Counted from the stretch's first letter, positions 24,038 to 32,731 are shown. The stretch is 64,000 nucleotides of DNA from an uncultured Lachnospiraceae bacterium (GCA_910584725.1 CAJUBE010000003.1:127386-191385); one strand, 5' to 3'. The notes: generated by a model not told the origin, from the sequence alone. Numbers and translations: made by a program.

Positions 24038-24766
24038 ATGAGTGAACTGTATATGATGACAGCCATCATCACAAGGGACCGCACGAAGGAATTTGCGGCA
24101 TTTTACGACAGAAACAACGTCCCGGTCAACTTCATCACCCTCGGAGGCGGAACCGCCACCAACGAGCTGATGGACTATTTCGGTCTGGACGGTACGGAAA
24201 AAGCGGTGATCTTCTCCATCGTCACAAGAAAGACATGGAAAAAACTGAAAAGCGGTCTGGAACGGGAAATGCGTATCGACATACCCGGCTCAGGCGTCGC
24301 GTTCATTATTCCGCTTGCCAGCATCGGCGGTCTTCGTCAGCTCCGTTTCCTGACGGGGGAAGAAACCTTTGAAAATGGGGAGGAAACAGTTTTGAAGGAT
24401 ACCAAATACGAACTTTTAGTCATCATTGCCAATCAGGGCTACACCGAAATGATTATGGACGCCGCCAGAAAAATGCAGGCGGGCGGCGGCACGGTGATCC
24501 ACGCCAAGGGCACCGGCATGGAGAGCGCCGACAAATTCCTCGGCGTCACCCTCGCCTCCGAAAAGGAAATCATCTTTATCGTTGTCAAAAAGGAACAGAA
24601 AAACGCCATCATGCGCGCCGTCATGGATGAGGCGGGACTCACCACCAAGGCAAAATCCGTGGTATTCTCGCTTCCTGTGACAGAGACCGCAGGTATGCGC
24701 CTGTTGGAGCAGTATGCGGCGGAGGACGCAGAAGCGGAGGAAACGGCAAATCCCACCCAAACCTAA
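24038..24766 (+). CDS. Tandem P-II-like signalling protein
   Basis: The 242-residue protein carries two GlnB-like ferredoxin folds: residues ~5-105 (ELYMMTAIITRDR ... GSGVAFIIPLASIGG) and ~120-225 (YELLVIIANQGYTEMIMDAARK ... KSVVFSLPV). P-II proteins bind nucleotides or 2-oxoglutarate between subunits and gate transporters or enzymes. The canonical T-loop tyrosine is not obvious. GGAGG lies five bases before the ATG. Its place 66 bases after the DUF1538 gene suggests it controls that protein, as GlnK controls AmtB. Confidence 0.8.
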   Translation: MSELYMMTAIITRDRTKEFAAFYDRNNVPVNFITLGGGTATNELMDYFGLDGTEKAVIFSIVTRKTWKKLKSGLEREMRIDIPGSGVAFIIPLASIGGLRQLRFLTGEETFENGEETVLKDTKYELLVIIANQGYTEMIMDAARKMQAGGGTVIHAKGTGMESADKFLGVTLASEKEIIFIVVKKEQKNAIMRAVMDEAGLTTKAKSVVFSLPVTETAGMRLLEQYAAEDAEAEETANPTQT

Positions 24767-24781
24767 CGCACCACCCTATTC

Positions 24782-24823
24782 CTGCCCGGCAGACTCGTCA
24801 CCGTTTCGTCCGGGCAGCTTTTT
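24782..24823 (+). terminator. Terminator of the DUF1538/P-II operon
   Basis: CTGCCCGG pairs with CCGGGCAG, followed by a T run. It also lies at the convergent end of the ABC operon. Confidence 0.85.
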
Positions 24824-24827
24824 CATG

Positions 24828-26729
24828 TCAACTCACATTTCCGCTCTCCCGCGCCATCTCCTCCCGTCTGAACTGCAAGTGGTACAGCCGGTAGTATTTC
24901 CCGCGCAGCTCCAGAAGCTCCTGATGGGTGCCCTGCTCCCGGATTTTCCCGTGGGAAAGCACGATGATCCTGTCTGCGTTCTGAATCGTGGACAGCCTGT
25001 GCGCCACCATCAGCATGGTGCCGATATTCTGCATCTTTTCCAATGAGTTTTGGATGAGAAGCTCCGTCTCTGTGTCAATATTTGCCGTGGCTTCGTCCAG
25101 AATCATGACTGACGGCTTATGCACAATCGTGCGCGCAAAAGACAAAAGCTGCCTCTGTCCCGCCGAAAAATTGTTTCCTCTCTCCCGCACTTCCTCATCC
25201 AGACCCTTTTCCAGTTTGTCAATGAAATAATTCGCGTTCACATAGCGGCACGCCTCCCTGATCTCCTCGTCGGAAATATGTTCCGCCCGCAGCGCGATAT
25301 TGCTGCGGATGGTCCCCGAAAACAGGAACACATCCTGCAGCATCTGCCCGAAATGCCTGCGCAGGGAAGCAATTTTGATCTTTCGTATGTCGATCCCGTC
25401 TATGAGGATTTCCCCTTTCTGGAACTCATAATTCCTGCAAAGGAGCGACAGGATCGTGGTCTTGCCGGAACCTGTGGAACCGACGAAGGCAACCGTCTCC
25501 TTCGGCATCACATGGAAGGAAACGCCCTTTAACACCCACTCTCCCTCCACATAGGAAAACCACACGTCCCGAAACTCGATCTCACCCCTCACCGTCTCCA
25601 GCTCCACCGCGTCCGGCGCATCCTGAATGTGCGGCTCCAGATCCATGACCGTAAACACTTTTTCCGCCGAGGCAAGCGCCGACTGCAGCCAGTTAAACTG
25701 CTCCGCCAGATTCTGGATCGGGTTAAAAAACTTGGAAATATACATATAGAAAGACACCAGCATACCGCTCGTGATCACCTGTCCCATAAACACCTGCTTT
25801 TCCAGATACCCTCTGCCGCCCAGATACAGCAGGCATAGAATGGAACTGACGTAGAGCATATACACCAGTGGGCGGAAAATGCCAAACACCAGTATCTGCT
25901 CCTGTTTTGCCCGCCCCAGCGCATTGCTCTTTTCCCGGAAGTCCTGCATCTTCGCCTCCTCCCGGTTAAAAATCTGGGTGATCTTGATGCCCGAAAGATT
26001 CTCGGACAGATAGGTGTTGATATCCGTGGTGCAGTCCTTCACCTTGCGGTAAGCGCGTCTGGAAAACTTGCGGAAAATCACCGTAAACAGCACGATAAAA
26101 GGCACAAAGCAGAGGATCATCAGCGTCAGCTCATAGCTTAACACAAGCATAGCCGCGAAAACACCCACGATCACGAATATATTTTTTACAAAATTGACAA
26201 GCAAATTGGTAAACATCATGGAGATCGCGTTGGTGTCGTTGGTCACGCGGGTCACCAGTTTGCCGACGGGTATCTCGTTTAGCTGCTCGTGGGAAAGGCT
26301 CTCGATCTTCACAAACAAGTCTTCCCTCATAACGGAAATAATCCGCTGTCCCGTCTTTTGCAGCACCACCGCCTGTATGTACGCGCACACCATAGAGACG
26401 ATCAGAATGCTCACATAGACCGCCATCGCCCGGTAAATCTGCGGCATCTCAAAATCTCCCGCGACGATCTCCTCAATCCGTCCGATGATGAAGGGGGAAA
26501 CCACATCGTAGGCGATGGTAAGCAGCATGACGACGCCCACCAGAAGAAACCGCGGCAGATACGGTCTGGCGTAATGCAAAAGACGCCCCATAATCTCTCT
26601 GTCGCCGATCTGCCTCTCAAAACCCATCGTCTGCTTTTTATCTTTTACTGTCAGGTAAGCGATCAAGAGGACTAGGGAAAACAGCCCGACGATCGCTCCC
26701 ACGACAATCAGCGGATAATACTCATACAT
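24828..26729 (-). CDS. ABC exporter half, consensus Walker B subunit
   Basis: The 633-residue protein has six membrane segments (~10-330) and an ATP-binding domain with Walker A GSTGSGKTT, Walker B VMILDEAT including the catalytic Glu, and H-loop LMVAHRLST. Its signature reads FSAGQ rather than LSGGQ. The start at MYEYYPL has GGAGG eight bases upstream and overlaps the stop of its partner by eight bases, so the two are coupled and form a heterodimer. A multidrug or lipid exporter of the LmrCD/TM287-288 type is likely; the substrate is unknown. Confidence 0.93.
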   Translation of the reverse strand: MYEYYPLIVVGAIVGLFSLVLLIAYLTVKDKKQTMGFERQIGDREIMGRLLHYARPYLPRFLLVGVVMLLTIAYDVVSPFIIGRIEEIVAGDFEMPQIYRAMAVYVSILIVSMVCAYIQAVVLQKTGQRIISVMREDLFVKIESLSHEQLNEIPVGKLVTRVTNDTNAISMMFTNLLVNFVKNIFVIVGVFAAMLVLSYELTLMILCFVPFIVLFTVIFRKFSRRAYRKVKDCTTDINTYLSENLSGIKITQIFNREEAKMQDFREKSNALGRAKQEQILVFGIFRPLVYMLYVSSILCLLYLGGRGYLEKQVFMGQVITSGMLVSFYMYISKFFNPIQNLAEQFNWLQSALASAEKVFTVMDLEPHIQDAPDAVELETVRGEIEFRDVWFSYVEGEWVLKGVSFHVMPKETVAFVGSTGSGKTTILSLLCRNYEFQKGEILIDGIDIRKIKIASLRRHFGQMLQDVFLFSGTIRSNIALRAEHISDEEIREACRYVNANYFIDKLEKGLDEEVRERGNNFSAGQRQLLSFARTIVHKPSVMILDEATANIDTETELLIQNSLEKMQNIGTMLMVAHRLSTIQNADRIIVLSHGKIREQGTHQELLELRGKYYRLYHLQFRREEMARESGNVS

Positions 26730-28506
26730 CTGCCTCACCTCCTTCTTCCTCCTCCATGCGCTGCAGATCGACCATGTGCCGGTAATCCGCACAGTTCTCA
26801 TAGAGGGTTTCATGGCTGCCCACCGCGCGGACTCGCCCCTCATCTATAAAGATAATTTTATCCATATGCTCCACTGTGGAGATTCTGTGGGCAATCAGTA
26901 TCGTTGTCCTGCCCCTTCTGTTTTCCAGAAGGTTTTTCAGTATGATTTTTTCGGTTTTCATATCCACCGCCGAAACGGAATCGTCCAAAATCAATATCGC
27001 CGACTCCTTGATCAGCGCACGGGCAATGGAAATCCGCTGTTTCTGTCCGCCGGAGACCGTCACGCCCCGCTCGCCCAGCACCGTCCGGTACCCGGCTGTA
27101 AAATCCACGATGTCGTCATGCACGTCGGACAGCTTCGCCGCCCGCTCCACCAGCGCATCGTCCACTTCATCCACCGCAAAGGAAATATTGTTTTCAATGG
27201 TATCGGAAAAGAGGAAATTGTCCTGCGGCACATAGGAACACCCCTCCCGCACAGAGCGGATGGAAACCGTGTTCACGTCGTGCCCGTCGATAAAGAGCGT
27301 GCCGTCCGGCACATTGTAGGCGCGCAGGATCAGATCCACAAGAATGGTCTTCCCGGAGCCGGTTCTGCCCACCACGCCCACGCTCTCTCCCGCGTGAATG
27401 GTAAAGGAGACGTCCTTCAGCGCGTCCGTCTCCCCGTCGGGATAGCGGAAGGTAAGGTGCCTGAACTCGATCTCCCCCTTCATATCGCGCAACTGCGTCA
27501 CATCCTCCCTGTCTTTCACCGTGATCTCGGCATCCAGAAGCTCGCTGATGCGTTTTAAGGACGCCTTTCCTCTGGACGTCTTCTCAATCAGCATGGACAC
27601 CGCCATGACCGGCCAGATAATGGAATTAAAGTAGACGATATATTCCATAAGCTGCCCTGCATCAAACCTGCCGCAGTAAACCAGATAGCCGCCGTACCCG
27701 AGGATCACGCAGATCACCGACTCCACAAGCAGAAACGTCAGACAATCGAGCAGCATGGAAATCCGGGTGTAAGCCACGTTGATATCCTCGTTTTCCCGGT
27801 TCAGTTTCTCAAATTCTTTCAGTTCCAGATATTCTTTCACAAAAGCTTTGATCACCGCGATGCCCGAAAAGTTTTCCTGTGAAAAATCGGACAGTCTGGA
27901 AAACGCCTCCTGCCTGACCTCCCATTTCGCCTTCATCGCCTTGAATAAAACCGTACCGATCAGAAAAAGAATCACCATGGGAATCATGGAAAGCCCCGTC
28001 AGCCGCCTATCCATGTTCCACATTTTAAAGAAGGCGAGCAGCCCCAGAAACAGCGCGTCGGCAAACATAAGAATACCGTCCCCGAAACACTCCTGTATGG
28101 TGTCCAGATCGTTGGTAAACAGGCTCATCAGATTGCCGACCTTGTTCACCTGAAAATATTCCTGCGAGAGATTCTTGCAATGATCAAACATGTGGTTGCG
28201 CAGGTCGGTTTCCACCTTGATCGCCGCCCCGTAAAAACTGACGCGCCAGAGAAAGCGCCCCACCACCATCACGAGAATCACCACGATGGCGCGCCGGCAC
28301 ACTTCGTTTAACAGCACATCCATGGTAAAGGGCACAAGCTCCCCGCCCACTTCCACAAGACTGCCGTTCATGCCGTTTACCACGATACGGTAAAGTTCCG
28401 GCAGGATCAGCTGGAAGTAGTCCACAAAAACAAGCGCCGCAATGCCCACAAGCAAAAGCGGTGCATGCTTGATATAATAGCGGTTAATGTGTTTTCCAAA
28501 AATCAA
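26722..28506 (-). CDS. ABC exporter half, degenerate Walker B subunit
   Basis: The 594-residue protein has a six-helix membrane domain and an ATPase domain with Walker A GRTGSGKTI, a consensus SGGQKQR signature and H-loop TILIAHRIST. Its Walker B is ILILDDSVSAVD, with Asp in place of the catalytic Glu. Together with the partner's FSAGQ signature this puts both changes in the same composite site, the hallmark of asymmetric heterodimeric exporters. A TTG start is chosen: GGAGG lies eight bases upstream, and the longer frame crosses a structured repeat. Confidence 0.92.
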   Translation of the reverse strand: MIFGKHINRYYIKHAPLLLVGIAALVFVDYFQLILPELYRIVVNGMNGSLVEVGGELVPFTMDVLLNEVCRRAIVVILVMVVGRFLWRVSFYGAAIKVETDLRNHMFDHCKNLSQEYFQVNKVGNLMSLFTNDLDTIQECFGDGILMFADALFLGLLAFFKMWNMDRRLTGLSMIPMVILFLIGTVLFKAMKAKWEVRQEAFSRLSDFSQENFSGIAVIKAFVKEYLELKEFEKLNRENEDINVAYTRISMLLDCLTFLLVESVICVILGYGGYLVYCGRFDAGQLMEYIVYFNSIIWPVMAVSMLIEKTSRGKASLKRISELLDAEITVKDREDVTQLRDMKGEIEFRHLTFRYPDGETDALKDVSFTIHAGESVGVVGRTGSGKTILVDLILRAYNVPDGTLFIDGHDVNTVSIRSVREGCSYVPQDNFLFSDTIENNISFAVDEVDDALVERAAKLSDVHDDIVDFTAGYRTVLGERGVTVSGGQKQRISIARALIKESAILILDDSVSAVDMKTEKIILKNLLENRRGRTTILIAHRISTVEHMDKIIFIDEGRVRAVGSHETLYENCADYRHMVDLQRMEEEEGGEADV

Positions 28507-28524
28507 TGTGTTTTCCTCCAATGC

Positions 28525-28678
28525 GTTCAGCCCACACCCATTCGCAAAACCGTGCCTTCGGCACTCTCCGCTGCTTCGCAGCTCATTTTTGCTCATATAC
28601 GGGCGTTCCCTCAGACCATCATTTGTCTGCCAAATTCATGCAAGCATGATTTGTCCGACAAACTCGGTCTGGCTGAAC
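28525..28678. repeat. Structured intergenic element R3
   Basis: An 8-bp inverted repeat (GTTCAGCC / GGCTGAAC) bounds about 150 bases that contain several hairpins: GTGCC-TTC-GGCAC, GCTGC-TTC-GCAGC, and CAGACC...GGTCTG enclosing CATGC-AA-GCATG. It fills the gap between the ABC operon and ruvA. Only one copy is in the window, so its repeat status is inferred from its structure. Confidence 0.5.
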
Positions 28679-28680
28679 TG

Positions 28681-29304
28681 TTAGAAAATATGTTTCAGCG
28701 CAAGTTTTAAGATCGTCTCCGATGTGGCATCCTCCGTGATCTCCACCTTCTTCACCGCAGCGGTGGCGTCGGAAGCGGAATAGCCGAGCGCCACAAGCGC
28801 CTCGATCGCCTCACGCTTCATCAGATTGTCACCGCCCTGTGACCCTGCCGCGACGGACCCCGAAGCGCTCACCGGCTCGCCAAGCCCCTTCAGGGTATCC
28901 TCAAGGGAAATCTTATCCCGCAGTTCCAGAATCACCCGCTCCGCCGTCTTCGCACCGATCCCCGGCGCCTTGGCGATCGCCTTCGCGTCCCCCGCCATAA
29001 CGGCGAACCGCAGATCATCCGCGCCCATCACCGAGAGGATCGCAAGCCCGCCCTTGGGACCGATCCCGCTTACCGCGATCAGCTTCTTAAAAATCTCCAG
29101 ATCATCCCTTGTCAGAAACCCGAAAAGGGCAAACGCGTCCTCCCTGACAAGCGTGTAGGTATATATTTTCACCTCGCCCCCCACGCCCGGCAGAAGCGCC
29201 GCCGTGGCGGTGGAAACCCTGATGTTATAACCGATCCCTCCCGCCTCCACAACGACCGCGTCCTCCGCAATCTCCGCCAGCGTTCCCTTTATGTATGCGT
29301 ACAT
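28681..29304 (-). CDS. ruvA: Holliday junction branch migration protein RuvA
   Basis: The 207-residue protein has the OB domain (MYAYIKGTLAEI, then GGIGYNIRVS), two helix-hairpin-helix motifs (LIAVSGIGPKGGLAIL and KAPGIGAKTAERVILEL) and the C-terminal RuvB-binding three-helix domain (ALVALGYSASDATAAV). RuvA tetramers clamp Holliday junctions. AAGGAA precedes the ATG. Its usual partner ruvB lies 6.6 kb away rather than directly downstream. It is 25 bases after the Gx-transporter gene. Confidence 0.96.
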   Translation of the reverse strand: MYAYIKGTLAEIAEDAVVVEAGGIGYNIRVSTATAALLPGVGGEVKIYTYTLVREDAFALFGFLTRDDLEIFKKLIAVSGIGPKGGLAILSVMGADDLRFAVMAGDAKAIAKAPGIGAKTAERVILELRDKISLEDTLKGLGEPVSASGSVAAGSQGGDNLMKREAIEALVALGYSASDATAAVKKVEITEDATSETILKLALKHIF

Positions 29305-29329
29305 GCCTTCCATTTCCTTTCTGTATATC

Positions 29330-29956
29330 TCAAATTTTTCCCTGTTCTCCTTCCCTTTCAAGCCGTCGCAGATAAGGCAGAAGCGACATCCCCGCAATCC
29401 CGAGAACCGCCCCCGTCACTGTGCCGGCCACAATCAAAAAGGGCGCATAATAGGCAACGGCAACCGTCTCCACCACCGCCATCGCCACCAGAAGCTGCCC
29501 CACATTGTGAAACACGCCGCCAAACACGCTCACCCCCACCATGGAAAAGCGCTTTGTTCTCCTGCCCAGACTCATGGCAAAAAAGCTGAACGCCGCCCCA
29601 GCAAGGGCGTACAGAATGGCGTAAAGGTTACTGAACAGAAAGCCTGACAGGACAATCCGCAGACCGTTCACCAGAATCGCCTCCCGCTCTCCCTCTGTCA
29701 AAAAGCTCACAGACGGCGCCCCGCACCCATCTTCCGTATGCCGGGTCTGTTTTTCCGTCAACGTTTCCGCCCGCGGCGTATTCCCGGCACTGGCAGTCCG
29801 CCTGTCCGCCTCACCGTACAGCAACAACAGCACAATCAGGTTGGGCAGTCCCAGCTTGATTCCCGGTATACCGAAGGAAAAGGGAATCAAGGATTCCACA
29901 TAGGACAGAATCAGCGACAGAGCCAGCATAAAACCCAGTTCAGCCGTCCGTCTCAT
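29330..29956 (-). CDS. Gx transporter family membrane protein (EetB-like)
   Basis: The 208-residue protein has five or six membrane segments and the Gx/heptaprenyl-diphosphate-synthase-component-I pattern: LSYVESLIPFSFGIPGIKLGLPNL near the N-terminus and VFGGVFHNVGQLLVA later. An unusual ~40-residue polar insertion (EADRRTASAG onward) precedes NGLRIVLSGFLFSN. GGAGG lies five bases before the ATG, which overlaps the end of the NusG_II gene. In Listeria such a pair (EetA/EetB) serves flavin-based extracellular electron transfer; the same role here is inference. Confidence 0.85.
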   Translation of the reverse strand: MRRTAELGFMLALSLILSYVESLIPFSFGIPGIKLGLPNLIVLLLLYGEADRRTASAGNTPRAETLTEKQTRHTEDGCGAPSVSFLTEGEREAILVNGLRIVLSGFLFSNLYAILYALAGAAFSFFAMSLGRRTKRFSMVGVSVFGGVFHNVGQLLVAMAVVETVAVAYYAPFLIVAGTVTGAVLGIAGMSLLPYLRRLEREGEQGKI

Positions 29957-30539
29957 AGCCGCCTCCATTCCGAAACGTACCATTGTCCGATCCCGTTTCT
30001 CCCTCCGTTTCCTCCGCCTTTGCCATTCCATCCGGCGTTTCCGTATCCGCCCCGCCCACAATTTCCACCGCAAGTTTATGCGGCAGGCAGATAATACTCT
30101 CCCCGCCGCCCGCAATGGGTATGTGATGCACGCAGATCTGGTCCCGGCAGTCGGCGGCTTCCATCCATACTTGTGCCCCGGAAACAGCCAGCAGATTGTA
30201 ACTGTTTCCTTCCGGAACCGCTGCCGCAAGGTCCGGTCTTTCCCCATACCACTCACAGGAGGCGCGCCCGTTCACATAAAGAAGCAGACAATAGCGGGCT
30301 GTCTCCGATGCGCTCCCACGCGCCGCCGCCTGGTCATGTCGTTCCCTCTGTGCCAGAGCCACTTCCTCAATAACCTCTCCGTCGCAGGATATCCGCAAAG
30401 ACTGCCCTTCCTTCCGGCTCAAGGCAGCCCATGCAAAGCTTCCAAGCGCCAGAAGCAGGAAAAATGCCATCAGACATATGTCCGCTCTGCGGATCCGCCC
30501 GCCCTCTGTTCTGTTATCTTTCCCTATGATTTCAGACAT
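29940..30539 (-). CDS. NusG domain II protein (EetA-like)
   Basis: The 199-residue protein has one N-terminal membrane anchor (residues ~20-42) and an extracytoplasmic NusG domain II: DGEVIEEVAL, CRDQICVHH with two Cys, GESIICLPHKLAVEI. The Cys-x4-Cys and final CLPH motif are typical. A low-complexity acidic tail overlaps the start of the Gx-transporter gene by 17 bases. This gene pair recurs in Bacillota and is linked with quinone or flavin redox functions; no ApbE or flavin acceptor gene is in the window. Confidence 0.85.
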   Translation of the reverse strand: MSEIIGKDNRTEGGRIRRADICLMAFFLLLALGSFAWAALSRKEGQSLRISCDGEVIEEVALAQRERHDQAAARGSASETARYCLLLYVNGRASCEWYGERPDLAAAVPEGNSYNLLAVSGAQVWMEAADCRDQICVHHIPIAGGGESIICLPHKLAVEIVGGADTETPDGMAKAEETEGETGSDNGTFRNGGGYETDG

Positions 30540-30663
30540 ATAGATATCTTACCACAACCGAACATACGTTTCAAGCCCTTCCTTTCTATGAAAACAGAGC
30601 CACCAGTAACCCGATGACTCTGTTCGCTTAACATTTTCAATTTTAAGAAATGTAAAAATCGGT

Positions 30664-31152
30664 TCACAACCGCTCCAGACGTTCCACAAACGCCAGATAG
30701 AACTTCCTTTCCTGTGCACGACAGCGCTGTACTTCGATGCTTCTTGTATGTCCTGCCGCAAGGGGATGATCCAGATCATAGAGCGCCTGCTTCGCGGCCC
30801 GGAGCGCGGACTGCACGCTGCTCCCCAGAATGTCATTCGGGTTGCCGCCGTTCCATCCTCGCTCCACGCGCTCTATCATCATCTGGGAAATATGCTTCAT
30901 CATGCCGTTATTCCCGATGCCGAGACCGTTCGTCCCAGTTTCCTTCGCCGCCTCCATCCACGCCTGTTTCACTTCCTCCGGCGCGTTCACTCCCACACTC
31001 GCAAAAGCTTCCTCGTCATAATTCCGTTCCTTCTGCGGTATCTGCTCCGACACCGCCTCCAAAAACCGGCTCTGTGGCACGTTCTTTTCCGTTTTTCCCG
31101 CCGTATATCCACCGATCTGATAGTTTGCCGCTCCGAATCCGCTCACTTGCAT
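30664..31152 (-). CDS. Hypothetical protein, 162 aa
   Basis: GGGAGGG lies eight bases before the chosen ATG (MQVSGFGAANYQIGGY). The product is soluble and mainly helical in its middle (EEVKQAWMEAAKETG), with an NNGMMKHISQMMIERVERGWNGG segment and an Arg-rich C-terminus. The small start and amphipathic helices recall proteins related to flagellar or phage structural components, but I recognise no family. It is monocistronic and convergent with nothing. Confidence 0.55.
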   Translation of the reverse strand: MQVSGFGAANYQIGGYTAGKTEKNVPQSRFLEAVSEQIPQKERNYDEEAFASVGVNAPEEVKQAWMEAAKETGTNGLGIGNNGMMKHISQMMIERVERGWNGGNPNDILGSSVQSALRAAKQALYDLDHPLAAGHTRSIEVQRCRAQERKFYLAFVERLERL

Positions 31153-31349
31153 TTCCGTGTCCCTCCCGCCGCCGCATCCTGTTTCACATCGTTGCAAAGG
31201 ATGCCGTCTTTTTCTTTTTATCTTCTGATTGTAATACGAATCACCCGTGCCAAAAGTTTCACCGATGAAAATATTATCTTTTTTTCACAGGCACCAAATC
31301 ACCCCTCTCACATAAGATAAACCATAACTAACATTTGGAGGACACTAAC

Positions 31350-31583
31350 ATGAGTGATCTTACAGCAACACATTGCGGATGCAATACACCCGCCCCTGCT
31401 AACAACGGATGCGGTTCATGGATCTGGATTCTGATCCTGTTATCCTGCTGCGGCGGTAACGGCGATGGCTGCGGCTGTGGCGGCGGCTTCTTCGGCGGCA
31501 ACGGTCTTTTTGGCGGCAACGACAACAACTGCTGCTCATGGATCTGGATTCTGATCCTGTTATCCTGCTGCTGCAACAACTAA
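31350..31583 (+). CDS. Chorion-like high-cysteine small protein with internal duplication
   Basis: The 77-residue protein alternates Cys/Gly/Asn-rich stretches with two copies of the hydrophobic block SWIWILILLSCC. The DNA of this block is a 36-base perfect direct repeat (31416-31451 and 31536-31571), so one copy arose by recent duplication or is kept by conversion. Similar proteins in Lachnospiraceae are annotated as chorion-class high-cysteine proteins; their role is unknown. Membrane insertion of the two blocks with disulphide or metal-bound loops is possible. GGAGG lies eight bases before the ATG. Confidence 0.75.
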   Translation: MSDLTATHCGCNTPAPANNGCGSWIWILILLSCCGGNGDGCGCGGGFFGGNGLFGGNDNNCCSWIWILILLSCCCNN

Positions 31584-31626
31584 TCTTTACACCATCACAT
31601 CTATCACACACATCTGAAACAGAGTT

Positions 31627-31677
31627 CCGCCGCAGTGTTCTTTTCCTGCGGCGGGCCGCTCTGACAGGCGGCTATTT
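31627..31677 (+). terminator. Hairpin terminator after the Cys-rich gene
   Basis: CCGCCGCAG pairs with CTGCGGCGG; a second hairpin GCCGC...GGCGGC is followed by TATTTTT. The rest of the gap to 31857 shows no further clear feature. Confidence 0.65.
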
Positions 31678-31857
31678 TTCGTTACAATTCACACCTACTC
31701 CAGATTTCGCATTAATTTATGTGAATTGCAACGATGAATGCACCGGCGCTGGTTCCGACACCATGCAGCAGGTGCATGGTGCGGGCTTGAGAAGTAACTA
31801 TTTTTCTTTTGTGCGTCATATACTGTAGAGAAAAATGGCATCAGAAAGGCATAGCTT

Positions 31858-32445
31858 ATGGCAGAAAAAAGAGAAGACGCGTCAAATGTTATGGCATTCG
31901 ATGCCTTATATACAACCAACCAGATCCAGAAACTAAAGGTTCTTCTCCCCTACATAGAACCTTCCATGCAAAAGCATCTGGCCGTTTATATCAAGTATAT
32001 GGAATTGCAATATACGATGAATCTCACAAAAAGACACACTTCCGCACTCAGCGGATGCGGACTGTCCCAGCCAGAAAAGCCCGATCTGAAAAAGCTCTGC
32101 AAAGAATTGTGTCTCTACTCCACCCCGGAAGAGATCCGGCAGTTGGAGCAGATACAGAACATGCTGCAGACGTTGGAGACTGTACAGGAAATGACCCAGA
32201 CCATGAATGCCATGCAGGAAATTTTCCCCGACATGAATATGGATTCCCTGTTTGGGAATCCGCTGTCCGGGTCAGATCCGTCCGGGGACACCGCAGCCAG
32301 TTCCGAAAACGCCGGAGGCTCCCCCGACGGATTTGCCGCTTCCGGTTCTCCTATGCTTTCCATGCTGATGAATATGCTCACCCCAGAGCAGAGAGAAATG
32401 TACGAAATGTTTCAACAGCAATCGTTTTCAAACGACAATGAATAA
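31858..32445 (+). CDS. Hypothetical helical protein, 195 aa
   Basis: AAAGG precedes the ATG by eight bases. The protein is helical: residues ~15-55 around LKVLLPYIEPSMQKHLAVYIKY, and ~90-120 in a Met/Gln-rich coiled stretch. A Ser/Gly-rich linker follows, then LTPEQREMYEMFQQQSF. It is followed after 17 bases by an 88-residue gene on the same strand, so they form a pair. I recognise no family; the pair appears lineage-specific. Confidence 0.65.
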   Translation: MAEKREDASNVMAFDALYTTNQIQKLKVLLPYIEPSMQKHLAVYIKYMELQYTMNLTKRHTSALSGCGLSQPEKPDLKKLCKELCLYSTPEEIRQLEQIQNMLQTLETVQEMTQTMNAMQEIFPDMNMDSLFGNPLSGSDPSGDTAASSENAGGSPDGFAASGSPMLSMLMNMLTPEQREMYEMFQQQSFSNDNE

Positions 32446-32462
32446 ACCATTGGAGGTTTTCC

Positions 32463-32729
32463 ATGAACAATGAATGGATGAACGACCCGTCCCTCGCCGG
32501 AATTGACAAGGCGAAACTGGAATTTTTGCAGGCGCTCGTCTTTGAGAGCCGCGGTCTGAAACGGGAGCAGATGCTGCCTTTCCTGATGGCGGTCGCCAAG
32601 AGGGGACAGGCGGATCACATTACTTTTACCAATGAGGAAATCGAGACAATCGTCGCCGTCATCAAAAGGGAATCCTCGCCGGAGGAGGCCGCAACCATAG
32701 ATAAAATGATGCGGATGCGAAAAAAATAG
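32463..32729 (+). CDS. Hypothetical helical protein, 88 aa
   Basis: GGAGG lies six bases before the ATG. The protein is all-helical (DKAKLEFLQALVFESRGL, then EQMLPFLMAVAKRGQ and EEIETIVAVIKRE) and resembles a small helical-bundle adaptor. Together with the preceding 195-residue gene it forms a two-gene unit of unknown role. R1 copy d follows directly. Confidence 0.65.
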   Translation: MNNEWMNDPSLAGIDKAKLEFLQALVFESRGLKREQMLPFLMAVAKRGQADHITFTNEEIETIVAVIKRESSPEEAATIDKMMRMRKK

Positions 32730-32731
32730 AC

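Noticed and set aside
28507..28596. 30-residue N-terminal extension of the ABC exporter subunit
   Set aside because: It runs through structured element R3, while a TTG with GGAGG eight bases upstream gives a normal exporter start.
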